Positions 9,489-16,874 of a stretch of DNA of 21,834 bases are shown here, in pieces. The notes beneath the pieces are model-generated. The model was given only the letters and a program-made list of their open reading frames with translations, was not told where the DNA came from and made no database searches. The position numbers and the translations under genes were made by a program. Within the stretch, counting starts at the first letter, position 1. Each line of letters opens with the position of its first letter. This stretch comes from Gemmatimonadales bacterium UBA4456 (GTDB taxonomy: Bacteria; Gemmatimonadota; Gemmatimonadetes; Longimicrobiales; Gaopeijiaceae): assembly GCA_002390225.1 (NCBI GenBank), contig DGOW01000018.1, positions 1-21,834 on the forward strand, read 5' to 3'.

Positions 9489-10385
9489 CTATTGCTGCTG
9501 GTCGGTGACGTTCGGATCCATTATCCGCCGGTCGTCTCTGGGGACGTCTGGCGCGGCAGACGCAGCGATCCCCTCATCCGACGGAGGCCTGACTTCTTCT
9601 ACACCCGCCTCCGCCAGCACGGTATTCAGATCCGGGATGCCCTGAAAGCGCTCCGACTCCGTTTCAGGAGAGGCCTCATGCTCTGCGCCGGCCATCAACT
9701 CCATCTCGAGCGTTGTCGGCTCCGGCGCGATGTCAGGCGCAGGCGCAGAGGGTCGATTCGACTGCACGTCCATGACACCAAGTGTCTGCGATCCCTCAGA
9801 GACCTGCTCCGCCCCAACCGGCGGATGCTGCATCTCCGCCCTCTCGGCGCGTGCCCCCCCCAGGTCAAGATCGATCGCCCGATCCTCAAGCGGGGTGCGC
9901 GCCTCTTCGATCGTTACCACATCCATCTCTCGCTCAAGCAGACCCCTGAACTCCTTAATGAACCGATCCCGACGTCGCTCGAGGTCGTCGAGTACGTGTT
10001 GCGCCTGGTCCAGTCTCCGCTCGACACCGCGAACGCGACTTCGTATCTCCACGTCAGCGTCGGCCAGCAACTTCCGGGCCTCCACCTCAGCTTCCTTGAT
10101 GACGTGGTCGACCTCGCGCTGCGTCTGATTCTGCATCTCGGTACGCAGTTCCTGAGCAGTGACGAGCGCATTCTGCACAGCATGCTCGCGGACCGACTGC
10201 GCGTCGACCTGGCTCTGCAGCGCCTGCGTCTGCTGCCGCAACTGGATATTCTCACGCACCAGGGCTTCCAGACGATCGGCGACAAGCTCCAGAAAAATGT
10301 CGACCGCCTGGGGGTCGTAGCCCCGCATGATCTTCTTGAAGTCTTCCCGCTTGTTGCGGACGTCCAGCGGAGTCAGGTCCATCAT
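9489..10385 (-). CDS. divIVA: DivIVA family coiled-coil protein
   Basis: A 298-aa protein with the DivIVA N-terminal signature MMDLTPLDVRNKREDFKKIMRGYDPQ (about 1-25). A long predicted coiled coil (about 25-165) is rich in charged and Gln/Leu residues and includes KEAEVEARKLLADADVEIRSRVRGVERRL. An acidic, Pro/Glu-rich, probably disordered tail follows (about 165-298). DivIVA proteins self-assemble at curved membrane and recruit division or polar-growth factors. The start overlaps the yggS stop as ATGA, implying coupling. The yggS-divIVA-ileS neighbourhood matches Gram-positive gene order, although this organism carries TonB/ExbBD. The tail is longer than in Bacillus DivIVA (about 164 aa in all). 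Its cell role here is inferred only. Confidence 0.9.
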   Translation of the reverse strand: MMDLTPLDVRNKREDFKKIMRGYDPQAVDIFLELVADRLEALVRENIQLRQQTQALQSQVDAQSVREHAVQNALVTAQELRTEMQNQTQREVDHVIKEAEVEARKLLADADVEIRSRVRGVERRLDQAQHVLDDLERRRDRFIKEFRGLLEREMDVVTIEEARTPLEDRAIDLDLGGARAERAEMQHPPVGAEQVSEGSQTLGVMDVQSNRPSAPAPDIAPEPTTLEMELMAGAEHEASPETESERFQGIPDLNTVLAEAGVEEVRPPSDEGIAASAAPDVPRDDRRIMDPNVTDQQQ

Positions 10386-11107
10386 GTTGTGTATCCCGTC
10401 CTGGGTCCGAAGAGGGCCGTCCCGACCCGTACCATCGTGCTTCCTTCGCGAATCGCTACGTTCAGATCGTTGGTCATCCCCATAGAAAGCTCCGTACCAA
10501 AGCCATCGATCGCGGCTACGAGCGACTCCGAAAGTTCTCGCAGGGATGCGAACGCGGTCGTGAGTACCGCCTCGTCATCGACGAAGGGTGCCATCGTCAT
10601 GAGTCCCTTCACGCGAAGTCCCGGAAGCTCGGACATCCCAGCGATCTCGTCGAACGCCGAGTCGACCGTAAACCCGCCCTTGGATTCTTCCCCGGACGTA
10701 TTCACCTGAGCAAGGACTTCCACAAGCCTCCCGTCGTGCGCCGCTGCCCCTGACACCTTCTGGGCGAGCTTCAGAGAATCGACTGAGTGCAGGACATCGG
10801 CGACCGCGATCGCTCGTCGGGTCTTCCGGCTCTGCAGGCGGCCGATCATGTGCCACGTCGCGGTGTCAGCCCCAAAATGCTCGACTTTGGCTTCGAGCTC
10901 CTCGATCCGGTTTTCACCGAGATCGCGTAACCCGGCCCCCAACGCGGCCTCGACGCACTCGAACGGGTGCGACTTGGTCACCGCGATGAGCCGCACGGAG
11001 CCCTCGGCCCGGCCAGCGACCACCTCTGCGCGGGCAATCTGCTCGCGCACCCGAGGCAACGCCTCCGTCAGACGCTCGGCATACGTAGTGAGAGGGGATG
11101 ACGACAT
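10382..11107 (-). CDS. yggS: PLP homeostasis protein YggS/PLPBP
   Basis: This 241-aa single-domain alanine-racemase-fold protein binds pyridoxal phosphate and buffers vitamin B6 and 2-ketoacid pools. The PLP lysine is K45 in VRLIAVTKSHP. GLRDLGENRIEE, WHMIGRLQSRKTRRA, LVEVLAQVNTSGEESKGG, LRVKGLMTMAP and the phosphate-site segment LSMGMTNDLNVAIREGSTMVRVGTALFG complete the family pattern. The start is the ATG at 11107, giving MSSSPLTTYAERL; a TTG at 11122 adds only five residues. The ATG has no good Shine-Dalgarno. It is only 22 nt past the T-run side of the strong tonB terminator, so its own promoter must lie in or before the terminator, or expression depends on readthrough. It is the first gene of yggS-divIVA-punA-ileS-rluD. 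Confidence 0.95.
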   Translation of the reverse strand: MSSSPLTTYAERLTEALPRVREQIARAEVVAGRAEGSVRLIAVTKSHPFECVEAALGAGLRDLGENRIEELEAKVEHFGADTATWHMIGRLQSRKTRRAIAVADVLHSVDSLKLAQKVSGAAAHDGRLVEVLAQVNTSGEESKGGFTVDSAFDEIAGMSELPGLRVKGLMTMAPFVDDEAVLTTAFASLRELSESLVAAIDGFGTELSMGMTNDLNVAIREGSTMVRVGTALFGPRTGYTT

Positions 11108-11119
11108 GGAGGTAAATAC

Positions 11120-11159
11120 CAAAGAAAAAGGGACCCCGCCGGAGCTCCGGCGGGGTCCC
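11120..11159 (-). terminator. Intrinsic terminator of the exbB-exbD-exbD-tonB operon
   Basis: On the minus strand a perfect inverted repeat, GGGACCCCGCCGGAG against CTCCGGCGGGGTCCC (11130-11159), has no separate loop, so the central four bases must form it. It is followed directly by TTTTTCTTTG. It begins 22 nt past the tonB stop codon. The GC-rich 15-bp stem and T-run make it one of the clearest signals in the window. Confidence 0.9.
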
Positions 11160-11181
11160 CAGGATCCTGTCAGGCTCAGGC

Positions 11182-11856
11182 TTAGCGAACCTGGAAGGTA
11201 ATGGGGAACTGCACCCAGACCGGCACCTTCTTGTCCCTGTTCAGCGCCGCTGAGAAGCGGTAGACGTCGGCGACTGCCAGCGCGGCATCGTCGAGTGCCT
11301 GGTGCCCGGAGCTCTCGGAAATCCGGAAGTCCTGCACCGATCCGCCCTCATCAATGAAGAAGAAGACCACCGCGCGGCCACCGATACCGGCGTCACGCAG
11401 CAGTGCCGGATACTCTCGCTCCATTGCCCGCACAACCTCGGCGCGGTTCAGGATCGAAGGCGCAACGGTGAACGGGGTGAACGTCGGGGCAGAGGAGATG
11501 TCGACCGCTTCCTCTTCGGGCGGCGGCGGCAGGTCCTCGACCGGGTTTTCCTCGAACGTCGTCGGGGCGATGGTGATATCCTCGTCGATGTCGGCGGTAG
11601 CCATCACCGGCGTGGCGGGACGGGAAATCGCCTGCGGCGGCGGCGGGATCTCGATCTCCGGCGGGAGTTCGATCGCTTCGATCTCCTCAGCCTCGTACGA
11701 AATGTCCTCAGCGGTGAGTTCCGGCCAGAACGCGAACGTTCCGCCATGAATGAACGTCGCCACAATCATCGAGCCCCAGAACCACGAACTGAACGTCCTT
11801 TTCAGGCGCTCATTCGCAGTCTCCGCAGTCAGTGCGGGAACGGCTTCGGCTGTCAT
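11182..11856 (-). CDS. tonB: Energy transducer TonB family protein
   Basis: A 224-aa TonB-like protein that would pass proton-motive-force energy from an ExbB/ExbD complex to outer-membrane receptors. The N-terminal cytoplasmic stretch leads into one TM helix (about 24-45, WFWGSMIVATFIHGGTFAFW) that keeps the functionally important membrane histidine. The periplasmic linker is Pro/Glu-rich (about 50-120, with ELPPEIEIPPPP and EDLPPPPEEE). The C-terminal domain (about 145-222) has EYPALLRDAGIGGRAVVFFFIDEGG, SSGHQALDDAALAVADVYRFSAA and VPVWVQFPITF, the TonB_C pattern. Its start overlaps the upstream exbD stop as ATGA, and a strong terminator follows. No TonB-dependent receptor is present, so the cargo is unknown. 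The system could equally be a TolA/Gli-like derivative, but the TonB_C match favours TonB. Confidence 0.92.
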   Translation of the reverse strand: MTAEAVPALTAETANERLKRTFSSWFWGSMIVATFIHGGTFAFWPELTAEDISYEAEEIEAIELPPEIEIPPPPQAISRPATPVMATADIDEDITIAPTTFEENPVEDLPPPPEEEAVDISSAPTFTPFTVAPSILNRAEVVRAMEREYPALLRDAGIGGRAVVFFFIDEGGSVQDFRISESSGHQALDDAALAVADVYRFSAALNRDKKVPVWVQFPITFQVR

Positions 11857-12302
11857 CGTCTCTCCCTCTGCATGCTCTGTTCCAGCTGAGCGGCGAACAC
11901 TACGCGGACCACGCCAGCTTCGGTCAATTCCTTCTGAATCTGATCCATGTACAGATACGGCACATCCCGATCACCTCGGATCGAAATGACTAGAGCACGG
12001 TCGGAGCCCGCGTAGAGAGGGGCCACGACGACCGAGACATCCTGCATCTGGTACGGCTGGTCATTGATGAAGACAGAGCCATCACGCTCCATCCAGATAT
12101 TCAAAATGTTCTTCTGCTTCTCATCGATCTTCTCCGCCGCCTCGGCCTCGGGCCAAGTGATCGGGCGATCACGGTCAGCCTGGAAGACCGTCGTGACCAT
12201 GAAGAAGATCAGGAGCAGGAACGCAATGTCGGCTAACGAAGATGTTGGGACCTCATCCGACGCCTTCGAGCTCTTCTTAAAACCACCACCTTTCATCGAC
12301 AT
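11853..12302 (-). CDS. exbD: Biopolymer transport protein ExbD/TolR family (second copy)
   Basis: A 149-aa ExbD/TolR protein. After a basic N-terminus (KGGGFKKSSKASDEVPTSS) comes one TM helix, LADIAFLLLIFFMVTTVF, with the conserved aspartate that carries protons in ExbD/TolR. A periplasmic domain (about 45-140) follows. It starts two bases after the stop of the first exbD and overlaps tonB by ATGA. The periplasmic part differs clearly from the first copy, while the TM helix is nearly the same. This suggests an old duplication with distinct partners or a heteromeric stator. Confidence 0.93.
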   Translation of the reverse strand: MSMKGGGFKKSSKASDEVPTSSLADIAFLLLIFFMVTTVFQADRDRPITWPEAEAAEKIDEKQKNILNIWMERDGSVFINDQPYQMQDVSVVVAPLYAGSDRALVISIRGDRDVPYLYMDQIQKELTEAGVVRVVFAAQLEQSMQRERR

Positions 12303-12304
12303 CG

Positions 12305-12730
12305 TTAGTTCTCCAAGACCTGGAGTGAGATACGCTCAGCGTTCGCGCTGTGCAGCCCATCGAGCACGTCCACCATGAAACGATATGGTGCCTCGGGATG
12401 AGTCTTCACAGCGGCGATCAGGTTCGGATTCTGAGTGACCTCCTGGCGCCAGAGACCCTCGATCTCGCGTGGCCGCATCTGCTGCACCTGCTGGCTCTCA
12501 CCTCGTTTCACCTCGACGATGCCATTCGGCTGCACGATGAGGTGAAGAATGTTCTTCTGGCTGACCTGGGCTTCCTCACCCGGCTCCGGGAGAACAACGG
12601 CGAGTCCTTTGTCCTTCGGGAACGTCGTCGTGACCAGGAAGAAGATCAGAAGAAGGAAGGCGATGTCCGCCATCGACGAGGTTGGAATCTCGTCACTGAC
12701 CTTTGACTTCTTGTTATTCAGAACCGCCAT
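12305..12730 (-). CDS. exbD: Biopolymer transport protein ExbD/TolR family (first copy)
   Basis: A 141-aa ExbD/TolR protein. A short basic N-terminus (NNKKSKVSDEIPTSS) leads into the TM helix MADIAFLLLIFFLVTTTF with the conserved proton-path aspartate. The periplasmic region (about 45-141) contains KNILHLIVQPNGIVEVKRGE. It lies 62 bp after exbB, which is the widest gap of the operon, and 2 nt before the second exbD. Its function is to form the proton-driven motor with ExbB and couple it to TonB. Confidence 0.93.
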   Translation of the reverse strand: MAVLNNKKSKVSDEIPTSSMADIAFLLLIFFLVTTTFPKDKGLAVVLPEPGEEAQVSQKNILHLIVQPNGIVEVKRGESQQVQQMRPREIEGLWRQEVTQNPNLIAAVKTHPEAPYRFMVDVLDGLHSANAERISLQVLEN

Positions 12731-12792
12731 GTCTGTCCGGCCTCTGGTTTTCGGAACGTACTTGGTTTGGGAACGTCAGGTTCCGCTAAGGC

Positions 12793-13554
12793 TTAGCCCT
12801 CGTCCGCGGATACCGCGTCTTGTGCGGGTGCTGCTTCTGCCGGCGCTGCCGCCTGAGCCGCCGCTACCGCAGCGGCCGGCCAACGCGTGTCTTTCTTCTT
12901 GACGATCTCGATCTTGCCATCCTTATCGAGATCCCACGCCAGGTTCACGATCTTCTGCGCACCGTACTCCATGTCGACGATCAGCTGGTCGATACGGGTA
13001 ACGAAGAAGTTGTAGGCGATGTTCACGGGAACAGCGATCACGAGACCCGCCGCCGTGGTGAGCAAGGCCACCTTGATGCCGCCCGCAACGAGCGCGGGGT
13101 CGACGTTACCGGCCGCCTCGATCGCAGCGAAGGCAAGGACCATCCCCATGACCGTGCCGAGGAAGCCCATCAGCGGCGCCACATTCGCGATCGTGGCGAG
13201 AATCACCAGACCTCGCTCGAGAAAGCCGAGCTCGATCGTGCCGACCGTCGCGACGGATCTCTCGAGTTCACCCTCGTTGAGTGTCTTCCCCTGAATCCGA
13301 CGCAAGCCCGCCAGGATGATCGCGGAGGCCGGACCCGGCGTGGCGCGGCAGACCTCGATCGCGCCGCCGACGTCGCCGGAGTGCACGAGATCGTCGACCT
13401 CTGCCAGAACTCGATTGGTCCCCGTGTGCGCAATGTGAAGAGTGAAGAACTTCGCGATCATCACGCCGACCGAAATCATCGAGCAGAGGACCAGCGGATA
13501 CATCATGAATCCGCCGTCTGCGAACAGCGTTAGCAGTCGATATTGGGATCCCAC
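12793..13554 (-). CDS. exbB: MotA/TolQ/ExbB proton channel family protein
   Basis: A 253-aa ExbB-like stator subunit. It has a first TM helix (about 14-36, GGFMMYPLVLCSMISVGVMIAKF), a cytoplasmic domain, then TM segments around LVILATIANVAPLMGFLGTVMGMVLAF and GGIKVALLTTAAGLVIAVPVNIAYNFFV. The last two hold the Thr/Gly pattern of the MotA/ExbB channel. An Ala-rich C-terminal tail (about 225-253) is not part of the family core. The start is the GTG at 13554, supported by AGGAG ten bases upstream (13565-13569). It is the first gene of exbB-exbD-exbD-tonB and has a good sigma-70-like promoter about 80 bp upstream. Confidence 0.93.
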   Translation of the reverse strand: MGSQYRLLTLFADGGFMMYPLVLCSMISVGVMIAKFFTLHIAHTGTNRVLAEVDDLVHSGDVGGAIEVCRATPGPASAIILAGLRRIQGKTLNEGELERSVATVGTIELGFLERGLVILATIANVAPLMGFLGTVMGMVLAFAAIEAAGNVDPALVAGGIKVALLTTAAGLVIAVPVNIAYNFFVTRIDQLIVDMEYGAQKIVNLAWDLDKDGKIEIVKKKDTRWPAAAVAAAQAAAPAEAAPAQDAVSADEG

Positions 13555-13564
13555 GAAGACTTCG

Positions 13565-13569
13565 CTCCT
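13565..13569 (-). promoter_or_regulatory. Shine-Dalgarno deciding the exbB GTG start
   Basis: AGGAG on the minus strand is followed by a 10-nt spacer and GTG at 13554. The later in-frame ATG codons (MMYPL) lie inside the first TM helix and have no such site. Confidence 0.55.
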
Positions 13570-13633
13570 GATTGGCCAGAGCCCGGCACACCGGTTTCAG
13601 ACCCTGTGGACCTTAAACCGAAAAAGACCCGGC

Positions 13634-13663
13634 AATCTAGACGGGGCTACGGAAGGGTGTCAA
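13634..13663 (-). promoter_or_regulatory. Sigma-70-type promoter of the exbB operon
   Basis: The minus strand carries a perfect -35 box TTGACA (13663-13658), an 18-bp spacer and TAGATT as the -10 (13639-13634). It lies in the 137-bp gap between cdaA and exbB and would start transcription about 70 nt before the exbB GTG. This is inferred from consensus match and position. Confidence 0.6.
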
Positions 13664-13691
13664 CGAGGCATTTTCAACTTCTTTTACGGAC

Positions 13692-14504
13692 TCAGGAGGT
13701 GCTCATTAGCGTCGTCGGAGACACCCGCACCGACTCGGAAACCGGTCCCACGCCCTCGAGAATCGTCCGGAGACGTTCGGGGGACACGTCGCGCTCCAGG
13801 CGACCGAGTCGCGCCACAGACACCTGAGATGTCTCCTCACTGACCACGACAACGATCGCGTCGGTCTCTTCGCTGAGGCCGAGCGCCGCCCGATGTCGCG
13901 TGCCCAGGGAGCGATCGTGGACACTCGACTGCGTGAGCGGAAGGATTGCACCGGCAGTGCGGATCTGGTCCCCGACCACGAGCACGGCCCCATCGTGCAA
14001 GGGAGAATACGGCGTGAAGATCGTCGTGAGCATCTCCGCCGTGACCTTCGCATCCACGGAACTTCCGGTCTCCGCGTACTCGCCCAGCCCGACCTCCTGC
14101 TCCACGCAGATGATCGCTCCATATTGCGCCCTGGAAAGACGCTCGACCGCCTCGGTGATCTCTTCAGCAACCCGGCTCCCTTCGAGCCGCTGAAACGCCC
14201 GCAGCATACGGCTCTGTCCGAGTCGGGCCAGGGCGACACGAAGCTCCGGCTGGAAGACCACCAGCGCCGCGATCGCGCCATACTGGAACGCCGTCTCGAG
14301 CAGGGTCCTGATCAGAATCAGATCAAGAAGACGCGACACTCCATAGAGAAAGCCGAGGACCGCGAGACCAAGAGTGATCTGCATCGCCCGTGTCCGCTGG
14401 AGTACCAAAAGCACTCGGTAGAGCAGAAACGCGACGATCAAAATCTCCAGAAGGTCCGTCCAGCCGAACCTGAGGAACTGGAGATTGTCCAGGATCATGG
14501 TCAC
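13692..14504 (-). CDS. cdaA: Diadenylate cyclase CdaA
   Basis: A 270-aa membrane-bound enzyme that makes cyclic di-AMP from two ATP. Three hydrophobic segments (about 16-36, 42-58, 60-85) form the CdaA membrane part. The DAC (DisA_N) domain follows at about 100-260, with the catalytic DGA at 171-173 (YSPLHDGAVLV) and the ATP-phosphate motif RHR at 203-205 (GTRHRAALGLSEETDA). The GTG at 14504 is preferred because GAGGAG lies seven bases before it; the ATG at 14498 is two codons downstream. CdaA is essential or central to osmotic and cell-wall control in many Gram-positives. Here no CdaR or GlmM gene accompanies it. It stands alone between ftsH and the exbB operon. Confidence 0.95.
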   Translation of the reverse strand: MTMILDNLQFLRFGWTDLLEILIVAFLLYRVLLVLQRTRAMQITLGLAVLGFLYGVSRLLDLILIRTLLETAFQYGAIAALVVFQPELRVALARLGQSRMLRAFQRLEGSRVAEEITEAVERLSRAQYGAIICVEQEVGLGEYAETGSSVDAKVTAEMLTTIFTPYSPLHDGAVLVVGDQIRTAGAILPLTQSSVHDRSLGTRHRAALGLSEETDAIVVVVSEETSQVSVARLGRLERDVSPERLRTILEGVGPVSESVRVSPTTLMSTS

Positions 14505-14511
14505 GTGGGAG

Positions 14512-14517
14512 CTCCTC
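14512..14517 (-). promoter_or_regulatory. Shine-Dalgarno deciding the cdaA GTG start
   Basis: GAGGAG on the minus strand, then the 7-nt spacer CTCCCAC, then GTG at 14504. Spacing to the ATG at 14498 would be 13 nt, which is less favourable. Confidence 0.65.
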
Positions 14518-14555
14518 GCGCTCGCCGGGGGGAATCGGCACAAAGCCGATAGGAC

Positions 14556-14584
14556 TTGTTACGGACTGCACTCAATATGGTCAA
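14556..14584 (-). promoter_or_regulatory. Possible sigma-70 promoter of cdaA
   Basis: TTGACC (14584-14579, five of six to consensus), a 17-bp spacer, and TAACAA (14561-14556) as a weak -10. It lies about 50 bp upstream of the cdaA start and after the hairpin behind ftsH, so it is well placed. The -10 match is poor. Confidence 0.35.
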
Positions 14585-14748
14585 ACAGGTCGGTCGCTTC
14601 ACCCACCGGGGCTCGCTCCGACGATATAGGCGCGTTTCGATCGTCGGATACTCCCGGGAGATTGCGGTGCTCAAGCGCTGTCCGTGAGTAAGCGGCTTCT
14701 CCATCCAAGGCATCGTCAAGGGCTCGAATCGAGACCACCTGAGCGAGC

Positions 14749-14782
14749 ACGGGGGAGTCGACCGCCTGGCCGACTCCCCCGT
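14749..14782. terminator. Terminator-like hairpin after ftsH
   Basis: A perfect 12-bp stem, ACGGGGGAGTCG against CGACTCCCCCGT, has a 10-nt loop and begins 28 nt past the ftsH stop. No T-run follows on the minus strand; the plus strand has only TTT. It probably ends or protects the 3' end of the ftsH transcript. Confidence 0.55.
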
Positions 14783-14810
14783 TTCCGCATGCATATCTCA
14801 AGCGAGCGTG

Positions 14811-16832
14811 TCAGAACACCTCGGGATCTTCCTCAACCACATACCCGGGAGCGAGTTCGGGCAGCGGACCTTCACCACCGAGCCCGAACGACCGTGGATC
14901 AGGGTCAGCAGCAGGCGTCGCCTTGGGCGGTTCGAGAACCTCAGGCGACTCCTCCAGCTTCGGGAGTGGCGGAAGCGGAGCCCCCTGATCCAGCGCCTCG
15001 AGGTCGAGGCGACCGATCGTCTCGCGGTCGAGCAGCGCCTGGGCAATCGACTCGAGCAGATCAGCATGCTCACCCAGCACATCATGCGCCATCTTGTGAG
15101 CCTCATCGAGGATGCGCTTGACCTCCTGGTCGACCATGCGCTGCGTGTGCTCGCTCACGTTCCGACGCTGCTGGATCTCACGACCGAGGAAAACTTCCTG
15201 ATCGTTGTCTCCGATCGCGATCAGCCCGATCACGTCACTCATACCGAACGAGGTGACCATGCGCCGCGCCATGGACGTGGCACGTTCGATGTCGTTACCC
15301 GCACCGGTCGTCACGGCATTCACGCCGAAAATCAACTCTTCGGCGACCCGGCCGCCGAACAGCATGGCGAGCTGACCCAGCATCCACTCCTTGGTGTAGG
15401 AGTGACGATCTTCCTTGGGAAGGCTGGCCGTTATGCCGAGCGCGCGCCCTCGCGGGACGATCGTGACCTTATGAACCGGATCGAGTCCGGGGACCTTCAG
15501 CCCCAGGACAGCATGCCCTGCCTCGTGGTAAGCCGTGAGCTTCCGCTCTCGCTCGGTGAGCACGAGACTCCTTCGCTCGGTCCCGAGCATGACCTTGTCC
15601 TTCGCCTGCTCGAAGTCGGACATGGAGACCTTGTCACCATCACGTCGAGCAGCAAGCAACGCAGCTTCGTTGCAGATGTTCTCCAGATCGGCGCCGCTCA
15701 TGCCCGGGGTTCCCCGCGCGATGACGGAGAGCTCCACGTCGTCCGCCAGCGGCAGCTTCTTCGCATGTACCCGCAGGATACCTTCGCGGCCCTTCACGTC
15801 CGGTGCATCCACCACGACCTGTCGATCGAAGCGGCCCGGGCGCAGAAGCGCGGGGTCCAGAACGTCGGGTCGGTTCGTCGCCGCGAGGAGAATGACCCCC
15901 TCGTTCGACTCGAAGCCGTCCATCTCGACGAGCAGCGCGTTCAGGGTCTGCTCGCGCTCATCGTGACCGCCACCGAGACCAGCGCCACGATGACGACCGA
16001 CTGCGTCGATCTCGTCGACAAAGATGATGCACGGCGCGTGGGCCTTGCCCTGCTCGAAGAGATCGCGAACCCGGGACGCACCAACACCGACGAACATCTC
16101 GACAAAATCGGACCCGGACATCTGAAAGAACGGACGTCCGGCCTCACCCGCAACAGCCCGGGCCAGAAGGGTCTTTCCAGTTCCCGGAGGCCCGACCAGA
16201 AGCACACCCTTGGGCAGTCGCCCACCCAGACGTGAGAACTTGGATGGATCCTTCAGGAACTCGATGATCTCCGTGAGTTCTTCCTTGGCCTCGTCAGCAC
16301 CCGCGACGTCCGCGAACGTCACTTTTGGCGTGTCGGGTGTGATCATCTTGGCCTTGGACCGGCCAAACTGGAATGCACGGTTTCCCCCACCCTGCATGGT
16401 CCGGAAGATCCAGATCCAGAAGGCGATAAAGAGGAGCCAGGGGAGAGCGGTGAGCAGGAAGGTGCCCCACCCTGCCTGGGGCTGCTCGGCATCGACAACG
16501 ACGTTCTGGCTGGCGAGCTCGGAGAGCAGACCATCTGACACATCGCCCGGCGTCATCGACTCGAACGTGGTGAAGTCGGCACCGTCGATCTGCACCGTTC
16601 GGCGGAACTCGCCGTCTATGGAGCGATCACGGAACGTCACCTTGGAGACGCCACCCTGATCCAGATACTGGATGAACTCGGAGTAAGAGATGCGCGCGGA
16701 TGCGTTTTCCTGCCCGCGAAGCGACTGCATGAGCAGAAGAAGCACGACCGCTGACAACATCAGGAAGGCGGCATTTTTCGAGATGCGGCCCAACTTCTGG
16801 TTGGGATCGGGCTTGATCGGATCGTTTGACAT
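14811..16832 (-). CDS. ftsH: ATP-dependent zinc metalloprotease FtsH
   Basis: A 673-aa membrane AAA+ protease that degrades unassembled or regulatory membrane proteins and short-lived cytosolic proteins. TM1 is at about 20-38, a periplasmic domain at about 40-120 and TM2 at about 123-145. The AAA+ domain has Walker A GPPGTGKT at 214-221, the pore-loop motif FVG (about 247-249), Walker B FVDEIDAVGR and the second region of homology around ATNRPDVLDPALLRPGRFDR. The zinc protease site is HEAGH at 436-440. The C-terminal 50 residues are Pro/Glu-rich and not part of the core. I chose the ATG at 16832; a TTG at 16850 adds six residues that look like leader sequence. It follows hpt after 42 bp, in the tilS-hpt-ftsH order. 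Confidence 0.98.
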   Translation of the reverse strand: MSNDPIKPDPNQKLGRISKNAAFLMLSAVVLLLLMQSLRGQENASARISYSEFIQYLDQGGVSKVTFRDRSIDGEFRRTVQIDGADFTTFESMTPGDVSDGLLSELASQNVVVDAEQPQAGWGTFLLTALPWLLFIAFWIWIFRTMQGGGNRAFQFGRSKAKMITPDTPKVTFADVAGADEAKEELTEIIEFLKDPSKFSRLGGRLPKGVLLVGPPGTGKTLLARAVAGEAGRPFFQMSGSDFVEMFVGVGASRVRDLFEQGKAHAPCIIFVDEIDAVGRHRGAGLGGGHDEREQTLNALLVEMDGFESNEGVILLAATNRPDVLDPALLRPGRFDRQVVVDAPDVKGREGILRVHAKKLPLADDVELSVIARGTPGMSGADLENICNEAALLAARRDGDKVSMSDFEQAKDKVMLGTERRSLVLTERERKLTAYHEAGHAVLGLKVPGLDPVHKVTIVPRGRALGITASLPKEDRHSYTKEWMLGQLAMLFGGRVAEELIFGVNAVTTGAGNDIERATSMARRMVTSFGMSDVIGLIAIGDNDQEVFLGREIQQRRNVSEHTQRMVDQEVKRILDEAHKMAHDVLGEHADLLESIAQALLDRETIGRLDLEALDQGAPLPPLPKLEESPEVLEPPKATPAADPDPRSFGLGGEGPLPELAPGYVVEEDPEVF

Positions 16833-16874
16833 CGACGTCTCTAGGAGCAAGACCCGGGCGTGCCTGCCCGAGAT

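Larger units (their letters stand above)
14505..14810. other. 306-bp gap between ftsH and cdaA
   Basis: No convincing gene is seen. Two overlapping minus-strand open frames in this gap resemble nothing and run through the hairpin at 14749-14782. The gap holds that hairpin just after ftsH, a possible promoter at 14556-14584 and the cdaA ribosome-binding site. I see no trace of folP, which in some bacteria sits near ftsH. Confidence 0.5.

Noticed and set aside
9081..10709. 542-codon plus-strand open frame opposite punA-divIVA-yggS
   Set aside because: The minus strand carries three clear families over the same bases. The plus-strand reading is Arg/Leu/His-rich with no domain, which is typical of the antisense of GC-rich genes.
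14808..16235. 475-codon plus-strand open frame opposite ftsH
   Set aside because: It is antisense to the conserved AAA+ and protease core of ftsH and has no recognisable motif.
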